Shown in pieces: positions 1 through 6,174 of a stretch of 8,416 nucleotides of DNA. Source of the stretch: an uncultured Clostridia bacterium (GTDB lineage Bacteria; Bacillota; Clostridia; RUG12999); NCBI GenBank assembly GCA_949739095.1, contig CATIYX010000458.1, positions 1-8,416 of the forward strand. Reading direction: 5' to 3'. Positions within the stretch are counted from its first letter, which is position 1. Every line of letters starts with the position of its first letter. A program made the translations under genes and the position numbers. The notes beneath the pieces are model-generated. The model did not search any database, was not told the origin of the DNA, and saw only the letters and a program-made list of their open reading frames with translations.

Positions 1-41
1 AAGCCAAGACATAGCGCTGCCGCCAAAACTTGCTTTTTCAT
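1..41 (-). CDS. Start of a probable exported protein or lipoprotein (N-terminus only)
   Basis: Only 13 codons are inside the window, reading MKKQVLAAALCLG. A start Met, two lysines and then a hydrophobic alanine/leucine run are typical of the beginning of a Sec signal peptide; the cysteine at residue 11 is too early to be called a lipobox on its own. The start is supported by a strong ribosome site (GGAGGAG, complement of 47-53) five bases upstream of the ATG, and by a consensus promoter at 163-191. The function cannot be determined from this fragment. In Clostridia such starts are common in substrate-binding lipoproteins of ABC transporters, but that is only a guess. Confidence 0.7.
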   Translation of the reverse strand, partial: MKKQVLAAALCLG

Positions 42-338
42 ATTTTCTCCTCCTTTTTTTGATGAGCGCATACCTTGTAGGATAACAGGAGCCAAATCTC
101 ATAGGCTCTACACTATGAAAAACTTTTCTGTTACACTATGCATATGCGCTTTGGTTACTTTAATTATAGCGGCGCGTTTCTCCACCGTCAAGAAACAAAA
201 TCCCCACTTTGTTATCAATTTCTATAATATTATTGTTTTAAAAACCATATTATATCGCAAAATCACAAATTGTTCTTTACCGGCTTCTTACTTTCTATCG
301 TTTTGTTTTGTAGCCAATCCTCTTTATTTATATCATTT
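42..338. other. Gene-free stretch: promoter and leader of the left-edge gene
   Basis: This stretch holds the ribosome site and promoter of the leftward gene. Its transcribed leader contains a possible weak hairpin: GAGCC at 89-93 against GGCTC at 104-108, flanked by TGTA at 76-79 against TACA at 109-112. From about 192 to 338 the DNA is AT-rich and I see no further element. Short open frames here on the plus strand lack ribosome sites and recognisable protein features. Confidence 0.5.
163..191 (-). promoter_or_regulatory. Sigma-A type promoter of the left-edge gene
   Basis: On the minus strand TTGACG (complement of 186-191) is followed after 17 bases by a perfect TATAAT (complement of 163-168). 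Transcription would begin near 156 and give a leader of roughly 110-115 nt before the ATG at 41. This is long for a simple ribosome-site leader. Confidence 0.72.
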
Positions 339-380
339 GATAAAATAACCCCCGCCGGATATCTCTTTCTCCGGCGGGGG
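339..380 (-). terminator. Intrinsic terminator of the amidohydrolase gene
   Basis: CCCCCGCCGG at 349-358 pairs perfectly with CCGGCGGGGG at 371-380, giving 10 GC-rich base pairs around a 12-base spacer. Read leftward, the stem is followed immediately by TTATTTTATC, an adequate U-rich tail. The stop codon of the minus-strand gene lies only 9 bases before the stem. In the plus direction there is no good U-tract, so it serves the minus strand. Confidence 0.88.
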
Positions 381-389
381 ATTGCTATT

Positions 390-1673
390 CTATTGATAAA
401 GTCGCTGCACACAGTTGTTTACGTGATAATAAATTTCTTCCAAATCCACCTTTAAAAATTCGCCCTTCCGGTACAGTAGTTCTCCGCCGGAGAATACATA
501 CTGCACATCTCCGTTCTGAGCGCTGTATACCAAATTACTGATAGGGTTCAACATTGGCTGAAAATGCGGAAGGCTAGTATCTATCGCAATAATATCCGCT
601 CGTTTGCCCGGCAGCAGTTGCCCGCTGTTAAAGCCCAACAAATCGGAGCGGCACGCCATTTTTAGCGCGTCATAGGCGCCAATCCGAATCGGATCCCCTG
701 CCGCGCCATTATGCACCACTGCTGCCAAATGCATTTCTTCAAACATGTTCAAATTATTGTTGCTGGACGCACCGTCCGTACCTAGCATTACTGGAATCCC
801 TTTTTCCAGCATTTGCGCCAACGGCGCAATGCCACTTCCCAATTTTAAATTGCTGTCAGGATTGTGCACAAGTGTTACGCCGCGTTTTTTCAAAACATCC
901 AAATCTTCCTCATTCAAAAACACTCCATGCGCCGCAATAGTAGGATTCTGAAAGAATCCTAAATCGTCCAGATATTGCGTTGGCGTTTTTCCGTGCTGCC
1001 GCAGACAATCCTCATTTTCTGTTAATGTTTCCGATAAGTGAATGTGCATAAGCGCGCCATGTTCTTTGGCCAAATCACTCATGTAACACAAGGCTTTTTC
1101 AGTGTTAGTATAAATTGCATGAACAGACAACGCCGCTTTCACATTTCCCTTTTTTCTGCCGCCGCAAACCTCCAGCAAACGCAGTGCTTCCACAACGCGT
1201 TCGCTGGTTTCAATGGGTTCCTCATCAGAAGGATGCACCACACTGCGCGCCACAACGCCACATATACCGCTTTCTTCCGCCGCACGCACAACCTCTTCCA
1301 TCATCCAATACATATCATTGAAAAAAACCGTTCCGCCTGCTACCAATTCCGCCATTGCAAGCTTGCTGCCCCAATAAATATCCTCTTTCGTCAGTCGGTC
1401 CTCTACAGGAAAAATGTAGTGTGTCAACCAATCCTGCAAATTATGTCCGTCCGCATAACTACGCATAAGCGTCATAGGTAAATGCGTGTGCCCGTTTGCC
1501 AGCGCCGGCATTAAAATAGCACCTTTCATATCAACGACTTCTTCCGCTCGCATGTCCTCCTTATGTGTGCCCACATAGGTAATGATACCATCCTCCATAC
1601 AAAGTCCACCATCTATAATAGGTTCCGTCCCATCCATTTTCAATATTGTTGCATGTTTTAAGTATCGTTTCAT
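390..1673 (-). CDS. mtaD: Amidohydrolase, 5'-methylthioadenosine/S-adenosylhomocysteine deaminase family
   Basis: Predicted cytosolic zinc hydrolase of 427 aa, a normal length for the MTA/SAH deaminase group, which converts the adenine of methylthioadenosine, S-adenosylhomocysteine or related 5'-modified adenosines to hypoxanthine and ammonia. Seen in order: an N-terminal beta segment, the metal motif HTH (H62, H64) in NGHTHLPM, SVHAIYT (H185), HIHLSET (H210, H212, E215), AAHG (H249), and LGTDGASSNN (D300). Spacing H212-x-x-E215 and the late Asp match the metal and proton-relay positions of this family. The start at the ATG of 1671-1673 is preferred because AAAGG lies 7 bases upstream; an in-frame TTG at 1724 adds 17 poorly matching residues. 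It has its own promoter (1757-1785) and terminator (339-380), so it is probably monocistronic. Substrate choice within the family (MTA, SAH, 5'-deoxyadenosine, or even a triazine or guanine) cannot be read from sequence alone. Confidence 0.85.
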   Translation of the reverse strand: MKRYLKHATILKMDGTEPIIDGGLCMEDGIITYVGTHKEDMRAEEVVDMKGAILMPALANGHTHLPMTLMRSYADGHNLQDWLTHYIFPVEDRLTKEDIYWGSKLAMAELVAGGTVFFNDMYWMMEEVVRAAEESGICGVVARSVVHPSDEEPIETSERVVEALRLLEVCGGRKKGNVKAALSVHAIYTNTEKALCYMSDLAKEHGALMHIHLSETLTENEDCLRQHGKTPTQYLDDLGFFQNPTIAAHGVFLNEEDLDVLKKRGVTLVHNPDSNLKLGSGIAPLAQMLEKGIPVMLGTDGASSNNNLNMFEEMHLAAVVHNGAAGDPIRIGAYDALKMACRSDLLGFNSGQLLPGKRADIIAIDTSLPHFQPMLNPISNLVYSAQNGDVQYVFSGGELLYRKGEFLKVDLEEIYYHVNNCVQRLYQ

Positions 1674-1756
1674 CTTTCTGCCTTTCCGCGTTTTCCAAGA
1701 GTTTTCTCCCGTCCGCTGATTCAATTTTTTCTGTTTGTTATCCTTACCTAATTTCT

Positions 1757-1785
1757 ATTATAACTGCAATTACCTTTCTTTGCAA
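1757..1785 (-). promoter_or_regulatory. Promoter of the amidohydrolase gene
   Basis: On the minus strand TTGCAA (complement of 1780-1785), a 17-base spacer and a perfect TATAAT (complement of 1757-1762) precede the amidohydrolase start at 1673. The leader would be about 75-80 nt. It faces away from the transporter promoter at 1826-1854, with about 40 bases between the two -35 boxes. Confidence 0.7.
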
Positions 1786-1825
1786 GCTATGTTCCTTTTT
1801 TGTTTACTATTTTACTTTTTGCTAC

Positions 1826-1854
1826 TTGCTTTTTTACTGCAATCGTGGTACAAT
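1826..1854 (+). promoter_or_regulatory. Promoter of the OPA-type transporter gene
   Basis: TTGCTT (1826-1831), a 17-base spacer and TACAAT (1849-1854), with TG at 1846-1847 giving an extended -10. The predicted leader is short, about 30 nt. An AGAGG ribosome site at 1878-1882 follows, nine bases before the chosen ATG at 1892. Confidence 0.68.
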
Positions 1855-1891
1855 GCTAAAGTCGAAAAAAACAAGAAAGAGGCTAATGAAC

Positions 1892-3163
1892 ATGGCACAA
1901 ATAACAGAAAAGAAAAAAATTACAGACAGCCGCATTGCCGCATTGCTATTTTGGCTCTGCTGGCTTGCTTATTTCTGTACCTATATCGGACGGCTGAACT
2001 ATAATGCCTCCATTGCAGAAATTCTGCAAGCTGAAAACATCACCAAAGCACAGGCGGGGCTGATTAGCACCTGTTCCTTTTTTACATATGGTATCGGGCA
2101 GCTTTGTAACGGCATGGTTAGCGATCGTGTTTCCTCAAAATGGATGATGTTCATAGGTCTTGCGGTTTCCGCTACCGTCAACATTTTCATGGGAATGGCG
2201 CACTCTGTCACATTTATGACAGTTCTTTGGGGTATTAACGGTTTTGCACAGTCTATGACCTGGTCTCCCATTATTAAATTGTTTTCCGACTATCTTCCGG
2301 CGCGCGACCGTGTGAAAGCAAGTGTGAATATTTCCACCTCCGGTGCACTTGGCACTTTAGTCTCCTATCTGCTTGCAGCAGTATGTATCGCTATTATCAA
2401 CTGGCGTGCTACGTTCTTTTCTGCCGCTATATTTATGTTTATTGTTGCGGCCATTTGGTTTGTTGGTCTCACCAAAGTGGAACGGTATAGTGAACGCTAT
2501 GGTGTGGTGGAAGAAGAAGCGCCGATGGACCCCGATTTTATTCCTAACGACAACGTTTCCTTCCGGCGTTTAATGATGGCATCCGGTATGCTATTTATTG
2601 GAATTGCCGTTATTATGCACGGCATTTTGAAAGACGGCGTCACAACATGGGTTCCTACCTATATTTCCGAAATTTTCCAGATGGGTTCTTCCACGTCCAT
2701 TTTAGCGACAACGCTGCTTCCCATCATCAACCTTTCCGGCGTATATGCCGCCTCCTGGCTGAACCGGAAATATTTTAAAAATGAAATGCTGACCTCCGGT
2801 TTCTTTTTTGTGCTGGCCGTTGCAGCCTTACTTTGCCTGATATGGTTTGGTGAAGCCAATGTCATTTTAGCAGTTCTTTTGCTGGCAATCACAACATCTT
2901 CTATGATTGGCATAAACACCATGACCATCAGCGTCATTCCATTGTATTTCGCTAAATCAGGTAAATCTGCCAGTGCGACCGGTGTTTTAAATTCTTTCAC
3001 CTACATTGGCAGCGCGGTTTCCAGTTATGGCATTGGCGCAATATCCGGCGCAATGGGCTGGAATTTCACAATTGGCGTTTGGATTGGAATTGCCGTGATT
3101 GGTTTGGTTCTGTGTATTGCCACCAGCCGCCGCTGGATTCGCTTTAAAAATGCGAATGCATAA
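1892..3163 (+). CDS. Major facilitator transporter, organophosphate:phosphate antiporter (OPA) type
   Basis: Integral membrane protein of 423 aa with about 12 hydrophobic segments (first near residues 15-32, last near 392-410) and a long hydrophilic central loop around 194-226 dividing two six-helix halves. YIGRLNYN at 31-38 carries the conserved TM1 Arg (R34) that lines the phosphate site of GlpT/UhpT-like proteins; GMVSDR at 74-79 is the MFS loop 2-3 motif. The segment around 247-257 (KDGVTTWVPTY) aligns with the RYGxxxWSPTY region of GlpT/UhpT, but Lys247 stands where those proteins have their second essential Arg. Family members exchange sugar phosphates or glycerol 3-phosphate for phosphate; the substrate here is unknown. 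The start is chosen for the ribosome site and because upstream in-frame codons precede the promoter. It is divergent from the deaminase gene, so a functional link is possible but not shown. I see no convincing terminator after it. Confidence 0.85.
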   Translation: MAQITEKKKITDSRIAALLFWLCWLAYFCTYIGRLNYNASIAEILQAENITKAQAGLISTCSFFTYGIGQLCNGMVSDRVSSKWMMFIGLAVSATVNIFMGMAHSVTFMTVLWGINGFAQSMTWSPIIKLFSDYLPARDRVKASVNISTSGALGTLVSYLLAAVCIAIINWRATFFSAAIFMFIVAAIWFVGLTKVERYSERYGVVEEEAPMDPDFIPNDNVSFRRLMMASGMLFIGIAVIMHGILKDGVTTWVPTYISEIFQMGSSTSILATTLLPIINLSGVYAASWLNRKYFKNEMLTSGFFFVLAVAALLCLIWFGEANVILAVLLLAITTSSMIGINTMTISVIPLYFAKSGKSASATGVLNSFTYIGSAVSSYGIGAISGAMGWNFTIGVWIGIAVIGLVLCIATSRRWIRFKNANA

Positions 3164-3290
3164 AAAATTTTATATTAATTAGGGAAATTTTCGGATATAG
3201 CGATTGTTTATATTGTCGATATACTACCATTTTTTTTTGACGCAAAAATAGATTTGATTACACATTTAAAAAATTTTGAATGGAGTTTTC

Positions 3291-3318
3291 TTGACAAATT
3301 AAAAAAATATGCTATACT
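3291..3318 (+). promoter_or_regulatory. Promoter of the thi operon
   Basis: Perfect TTGACA (3291-3296), a 16-base spacer, and TATACT (3313-3318) preceded by TG at 3310-3311, an extended -10. Transcription should begin near 3325, just before the leader hairpin, giving a leader of about 95 nt. The 127 bases between the transporter stop and this promoter are AT-rich and hold no other element that I can support. Confidence 0.8.
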
Positions 3319-3324
3319 AAATTA

Positions 3325-3400
3325 CAGAGTGAAACCATGGGTTGCACAAAGGGGTCTACCACCACGGGTAGAGGCTTTTTGTGCAACCCTTTATTTTTTA
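3325..3400 (+). ncRNA. Structured leader of the thi operon with a terminator-like hairpin
   Basis: GGGTTGCACAAA (3339-3350) pairs perfectly with TTTGTGCAACCC (3378-3389). Inside it TCTACC (3355-3360) pairs with GGTAGA (3367-3372) around a six-base loop, leaving an asymmetric purine-rich internal loop (3351-3354 against 3373-3377). TTTATTTTTT follows the stem, so the element looks like an intrinsic terminator placed between promoter and thiS. I find none of the TPP riboswitch signature segments (CUGAGA or ACCUGAU-like). Only about 14 nt precede the stem, leaving little room for a classical antiterminator. It may be an attenuator, a novel ligand-binding or protein-binding leader, or an mRNA-protecting hairpin. 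I recall a published candidate RNA motif named after thiS, but cannot check whether this matches it. Confidence 0.7.
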
Positions 3401-3418
3401 TGCAAGGAGATGATATTT

Positions 3419-3610
3419 ATGATTTACCTGAACGGAAAAGAACACACCGCGTATGCAACACTTACCGAATTGCTCGATAAAAACGACTATAAACGCACCA
3501 GAATAGCGGTTGAAATAAACGGTAGGATTATAAAAAGGTCTGACTATGACCAAATTGAAATACATGACGGTGACAGAATTGAAGTAGTAAGTTTTGTGGG
3601 TGGTGGTTGA
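3419..3610 (+). CDS. thiS: Sulfur-carrier protein ThiS
   Basis: A 63-aa ubiquitin-like beta-grasp protein, the usual length for ThiS. Its C-terminal glycine is adenylated by ThiF and converted to a thiocarboxylate that donates sulfur to ThiG for thiazole formation. Visible marks are the N-terminal MIYLNGKE strand, IAVEINGRIIKRSDY (29-43), HDGDRIEVVSFVGGG (49-63) and the exposed flexible Gly tail. The start at 3419 has AAGGAG (3404-3409) nine bases upstream; an in-frame ATG at 3410 touches that site and is unlikely. It is first in the operon behind the leader hairpin. The moaD family has a similar fold, but the neighbours thiF, thiG and thiH settle the identity. Confidence 0.95.
   Translation: MIYLNGKEHTAYATLTELLDKNDYKRTRIAVEINGRIIKRSDYDQIEIHDGDRIEVVSFVGGG
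3602..3606 (+). promoter_or_regulatory. thiF ribosome site inside the Gly codons of thiS
   Basis: GGTGG at 3602-3606 is formed by the codons for the terminal glycines of ThiS and lies five bases before the thiF ATG (3612). The two genes are separated by a single base after the thiS stop, so translation is probably coupled. Confidence 0.5.
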
Positions 3611-3611
3611 T

Positions 3612-4244
3612 ATGATAACGCATAACGCATATGAAAAAGCACTAATATCGCGGCATGGAAAAAAAGTTCATGACATACTGAAAAATGCTGATATTGCAAT
3701 TGCAGGTCTTGGAGGTCTCGGTTCAAACATCGCCATATTTCTTGCAAGGAGCGGTGTGGGACATCTGCATATCGTAGATTTTGATAAGGTTGATATAACC
3801 AATCTGAACCGCCAACAATATGATATTGACGATATAGGAAAATTGAAAACAATAGCGCTCGCAACACATATAAAACATTTCAATCCCTTCATAAAAGTTA
3901 CCTATGACAGCATAATGGTCACTGAACGTAATGCACCGAAAATATTCAGCAATTATCCAATCGTATGTGAAGCTTTCGATAAGGCGGAAAACAAAGCAAT
4001 GCTTGTAAATACACTGCTTACAGAATGCAGCAATACAAAAATAATCTCAGCATCAGGAATGGCAGGCTTTGAAAGTTCCAATATGATTCAAACACGAAAA
4101 GTAAACGACCGTTTTTATATCTGTGGAGACACACAAAGCGAGATAAGTAAAAATACTGCACTTATGGCGCCGCGCGTAGCACTATGTGCGGCACATCAGG
4201 CAAATATGGTTCTTAGAATTTTAACTGGAAATGAGGAAATATAA
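3612..4244 (+). CDS. thiF: ThiS adenylyltransferase ThiF, short clostridial type
   Basis: Cytosolic E1-like enzyme of 210 aa that uses ATP to adenylate the C-terminus of ThiS. Visible: the nucleotide-binding loop GLGGLGSNIA (32-41), the acidic strand end HIVDFDKVD (53-61, D56 and D58), NLNRQQYD (65-71-region, R68) and the conserved lysine in GKLKT (76-80). It is much shorter than the approximately 250-aa enteric ThiF and lacks its pair of CxxC zinc motifs; its cysteines are C119, C139, C171 and C192, all isolated. This is the form usually called ThiF family 2, found with ThiS, ThiG and ThiH in anaerobic Firmicutes. The start at 3612 follows the thiS stop after one base. The very high use of ATA for Ile (14 of 24) differs from the flanking non-thi genes. 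Confidence 0.92.
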   Translation: MITHNAYEKALISRHGKKVHDILKNADIAIAGLGGLGSNIAIFLARSGVGHLHIVDFDKVDITNLNRQQYDIDDIGKLKTIALATHIKHFNPFIKVTYDSIMVTERNAPKIFSNYPIVCEAFDKAENKAMLVNTLLTECSNTKIISASGMAGFESSNMIQTRKVNDRFYICGDTQSEISKNTALMAPRVALCAAHQANMVLRILTGNEEI

Positions 4245-4248
4245 CGTG
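4233..4248 (+). promoter_or_regulatory. Ribosome site and GTG start of thiG
   Basis: GAGG at 4233-4236, inside the last codons of thiF, is nine bases before GTG at 4246-4248. An in-frame ATG at 4231 overlaps this site and has no good site of its own. The GTG gives a 255-aa protein whose catalytic Lys falls at 95, one off the Bacillus numbering as I recall it, which favours GTG. Confidence 0.6.
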
Positions 4249-5013
4249 GAAGATACATTCATTTTAAATGGACATCAATTTACATCAAGATTTATTTTGG
4301 GCTCGGGAAAGTATTCACTCGATCTTATCAAAGCAGCAATAGAAAATGCAGGTGCACAGATGATAACGCTTGCTCTGCGCCGTGCCGCCGGCGGAGAAAT
4401 TGCAAATATACTTGACTACATCCCTGATAACATAACGCTTTTGCCGAATACATCAGGCGCCAGAAATGCTGATGAAGCAGTGAGAATCGCGCGCCTTGCG
4501 CGTGAAATGGGCTGCGGCGATTTTATTAAAATTGAGGCAATCCGAGACACAAAATATTTATTGCCCGATAATTATGAAACACTCAAAGCAACGGAGGTTC
4601 TTGCAAAAGAGGGATTTGTTGTAATGCCGTATATGTACCCTGATTTGAACTTTGCCAGGGATTTGCGAAATGCCGGTGCAGCCTGCGTCATGCCGCTAGG
4701 TGCACCGATTGGCTCAAACAAAGGGCTTTGTACAAAGGATTTTATAAAAATTTTGATAGATGAAATTGATTTACCTGTAATCGTTGACGCAGGGATTGGA
4801 AAACCATCACAGGCATGTGAAGCAATGGAAATGGGCGCCGCAGCTGTGATGGCAAACACTGCAATTGCAACTGCACGCGATATTCCCACAATGGCGCTTG
4901 CATTCAAAAAAGCAATAGAAGCTGGACGCAATGCATATCTTGCAGGACTCGGAACTGTGATAGACACCGGTGCAAGAGCATCATCACCACTTACAGGATT
5001 TTTACATGATTAA
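4246..5013 (+). CDS. thiG: Thiazole synthase ThiG
   Basis: TIM-barrel enzyme of 255 aa, the normal length, that builds the thiazole ring from 1-deoxy-D-xylulose 5-phosphate, dehydroglycine and the ThiS thiocarboxylate. Visible: SRFILGSGKY (14-23), LLPNTSGARNADEAVRIARL (65-84), DFIKIEAI (92-99) with Lys95, the expected imine-forming residue, and nearby Glu97, then MPLGAPIGS (149-157), PVIVDAGIGKPSQA (177-190) with Asp181, and the phosphate-binding end AAAVMANTAIA (198-208). The C-terminal ASSPLTGFL resembles the ASSP tail of other ThiG proteins. GTG is preferred over the ATG at 4231 because of ribosome-site spacing. The gene sits between thiF and thiH with a 12-base gap to thiH; ThiG and ThiH usually work as a complex. 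Confidence 0.95.
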   Translation: MEDTFILNGHQFTSRFILGSGKYSLDLIKAAIENAGAQMITLALRRAAGGEIANILDYIPDNITLLPNTSGARNADEAVRIARLAREMGCGDFIKIEAIRDTKYLLPDNYETLKATEVLAKEGFVVMPYMYPDLNFARDLRNAGAACVMPLGAPIGSNKGLCTKDFIKILIDEIDLPVIVDAGIGKPSQACEAMEMGAAAVMANTAIATARDIPTMALAFKKAIEAGRNAYLAGLGTVIDTGARASSPLTGFLHD

Positions 5014-5025
5014 GGGAGGCGCAGT

Positions 5026-6174
5026 ATGAATAGATCCAATCATATGGAATATATAGACGGTATGGAGAGAATTGATTCCGATATGCTGAAACAAGTAGTT
5101 CACGCAATGCATAACTATGACTACACAAAATATACAGCATATGACGTAAAAACAGCGCTTGCGCATGACTCTCTTACCACAGAGGATTTTGCTGCACTTC
5201 TTTCCCCAGCAGCATTGCCTTTGCTTGAGGAAATGGCACAACGTGCCCAATTTGAAACACGTAAACATTTTGGTAATTCGATAGCGATGTTCACACCGCT
5301 CTACATAGCAAATTACTGTGAAAATTATTGTATATACTGCGGCTTCAACTGTCATAATAAAATCCGCCGTGCAAGACTCACAGAAGCTGAGATAGAAACT
5401 GAAATGCAAACAATTTCGAAAACAGGATTGCAAGAAATACTGATATTAACTGGCGAAAGCAGAAAAATGTCCAATGTCGACTATATTGCCAATGCATGCA
5501 GAATCGCAAAAAAATATTTCAAAGTGGTCGGCATTGAAGTTTATCCAATGAATAGTGCTGAATACGCAAAATTGCATAAAAGCGGAGCAGATTTTGTAAC
5601 AGTGTTTCAAGAAACCTATAATAGCGATAAGTATGAAACACTTCATATTGAGGGACATAAAAGGATATTTCCATATCGTTTTTATGCGCAGGAACGCGCA
5701 ATAATGGGTGGTATGCGCGGCGTAGGATTTGCAGCACTGCTGGGACTTGACGATTTCCGTAAGGATGCGTTTGCGACAGGAATGCATGCATATCTTCTGC
5801 AAAAAAAGTATCCTCACGCTGAAATTGCATTTTCCTGTCCAAGGCTTCGACCAATCATCAACAATGACAAAATAAATCCGCGCGATGTACATGAGCCGCA
5901 ACTTCTACAGGTAATCTGCGCATACAGAATTTTTATGCCGTTTGCGGCTATCACAATTTCCACACGCGAGTGCGAACGTTTCAGAAATAATGCAATCAAC
6001 ATTGCCGCAACTAAAATAAGTGCAGGTGTAGATGTCGGAATCGGCGGACATTCCGGCTCCCAGAAGGGCGATGAACAGTTTGAAATATCCGACCCGCGAA
6101 ATGTGGACGAAGTGTATAAAGCAATAGAGCAACAAGGCTTACAGCCTGTAATGAGTGATTATATTTATGTTTAA
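5026..6174 (+). CDS. thiH: 2-iminoacetate synthase ThiH (radical SAM tyrosine lyase)
   Basis: Iron-sulfur enzyme of 382 aa that cleaves tyrosine with S-adenosylmethionine to give 2-iminoacetate (dehydroglycine) for ThiG, releasing p-cresol, methionine and 5'-deoxyadenosine. The radical-SAM CxxxCxxC motif is C98, C102 and C105 in NYCENYCIYCGF. Further family features are ILTGESRK near 140-147, the stretch VVGIEVYPMN, FVTVFQETYN, GFAALLGLDD, and the C-terminal GGHS segment near 343-346. A strong GGGAGG (5014-5019) lies six bases before the ATG, and the thiG stop is just upstream. Use of ThiH rather than ThiO implies an anaerobic or microaerobic organism. The 3' end overlaps tenI by 8 bases. Confidence 0.95.
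   Translation: MNRSNHMEYIDGMERIDSDMLKQVVHAMHNYDYTKYTAYDVKTALAHDSLTTEDFAALLSPAALPLLEEMAQRAQFETRKHFGNSIAMFTPLYIANYCENYCIYCGFNCHNKIRRARLTEAEIETEMQTISKTGLQEILILTGESRKMSNVDYIANACRIAKKYFKVVGIEVYPMNSAEYAKLHKSGADFVTVFQETYNSDKYETLHIEGHKRIFPYRFYAQERAIMGGMRGVGFAALLGLDDFRKDAFATGMHAYLLQKKYPHAEIAFSCPRLRPIINNDKINPRDVHEPQLLQVICAYRIFMPFAAITISTRECERFRNNAINIAATKISAGVDVGIGGHSGSQKGDEQFEISDPRNVDEVYKAIEQQGLQPVMSDYIYV

Noticed and set aside
115..455. Short plus-strand open frames at the left side
   Set aside because: They lack ribosome sites, overlap the promoter, the terminator and the end of the deaminase gene, and look like chance frames in AT-rich DNA.
1646..1891. An N-terminal extension of the OPA transporter
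   Set aside because: It spans both divergent promoters and overlaps the deaminase start; the ATG at 1892 has a proper ribosome site and gives the normal family length.
3254..3418. An upstream extension of the thiS reading frame, making a 118-aa protein
   Set aside because: It would start before the promoter and run through the leader hairpin; the extra residues match nothing in ThiS, and the correct start has an AAGGAG site nine bases upstream.
3164..3418. TPP riboswitch expected before a thiamine operon
   Set aside because: Neither of the conserved TPP aptamer segments is present, and the transcribed leader, about 95 nt, is filled by one hairpin.
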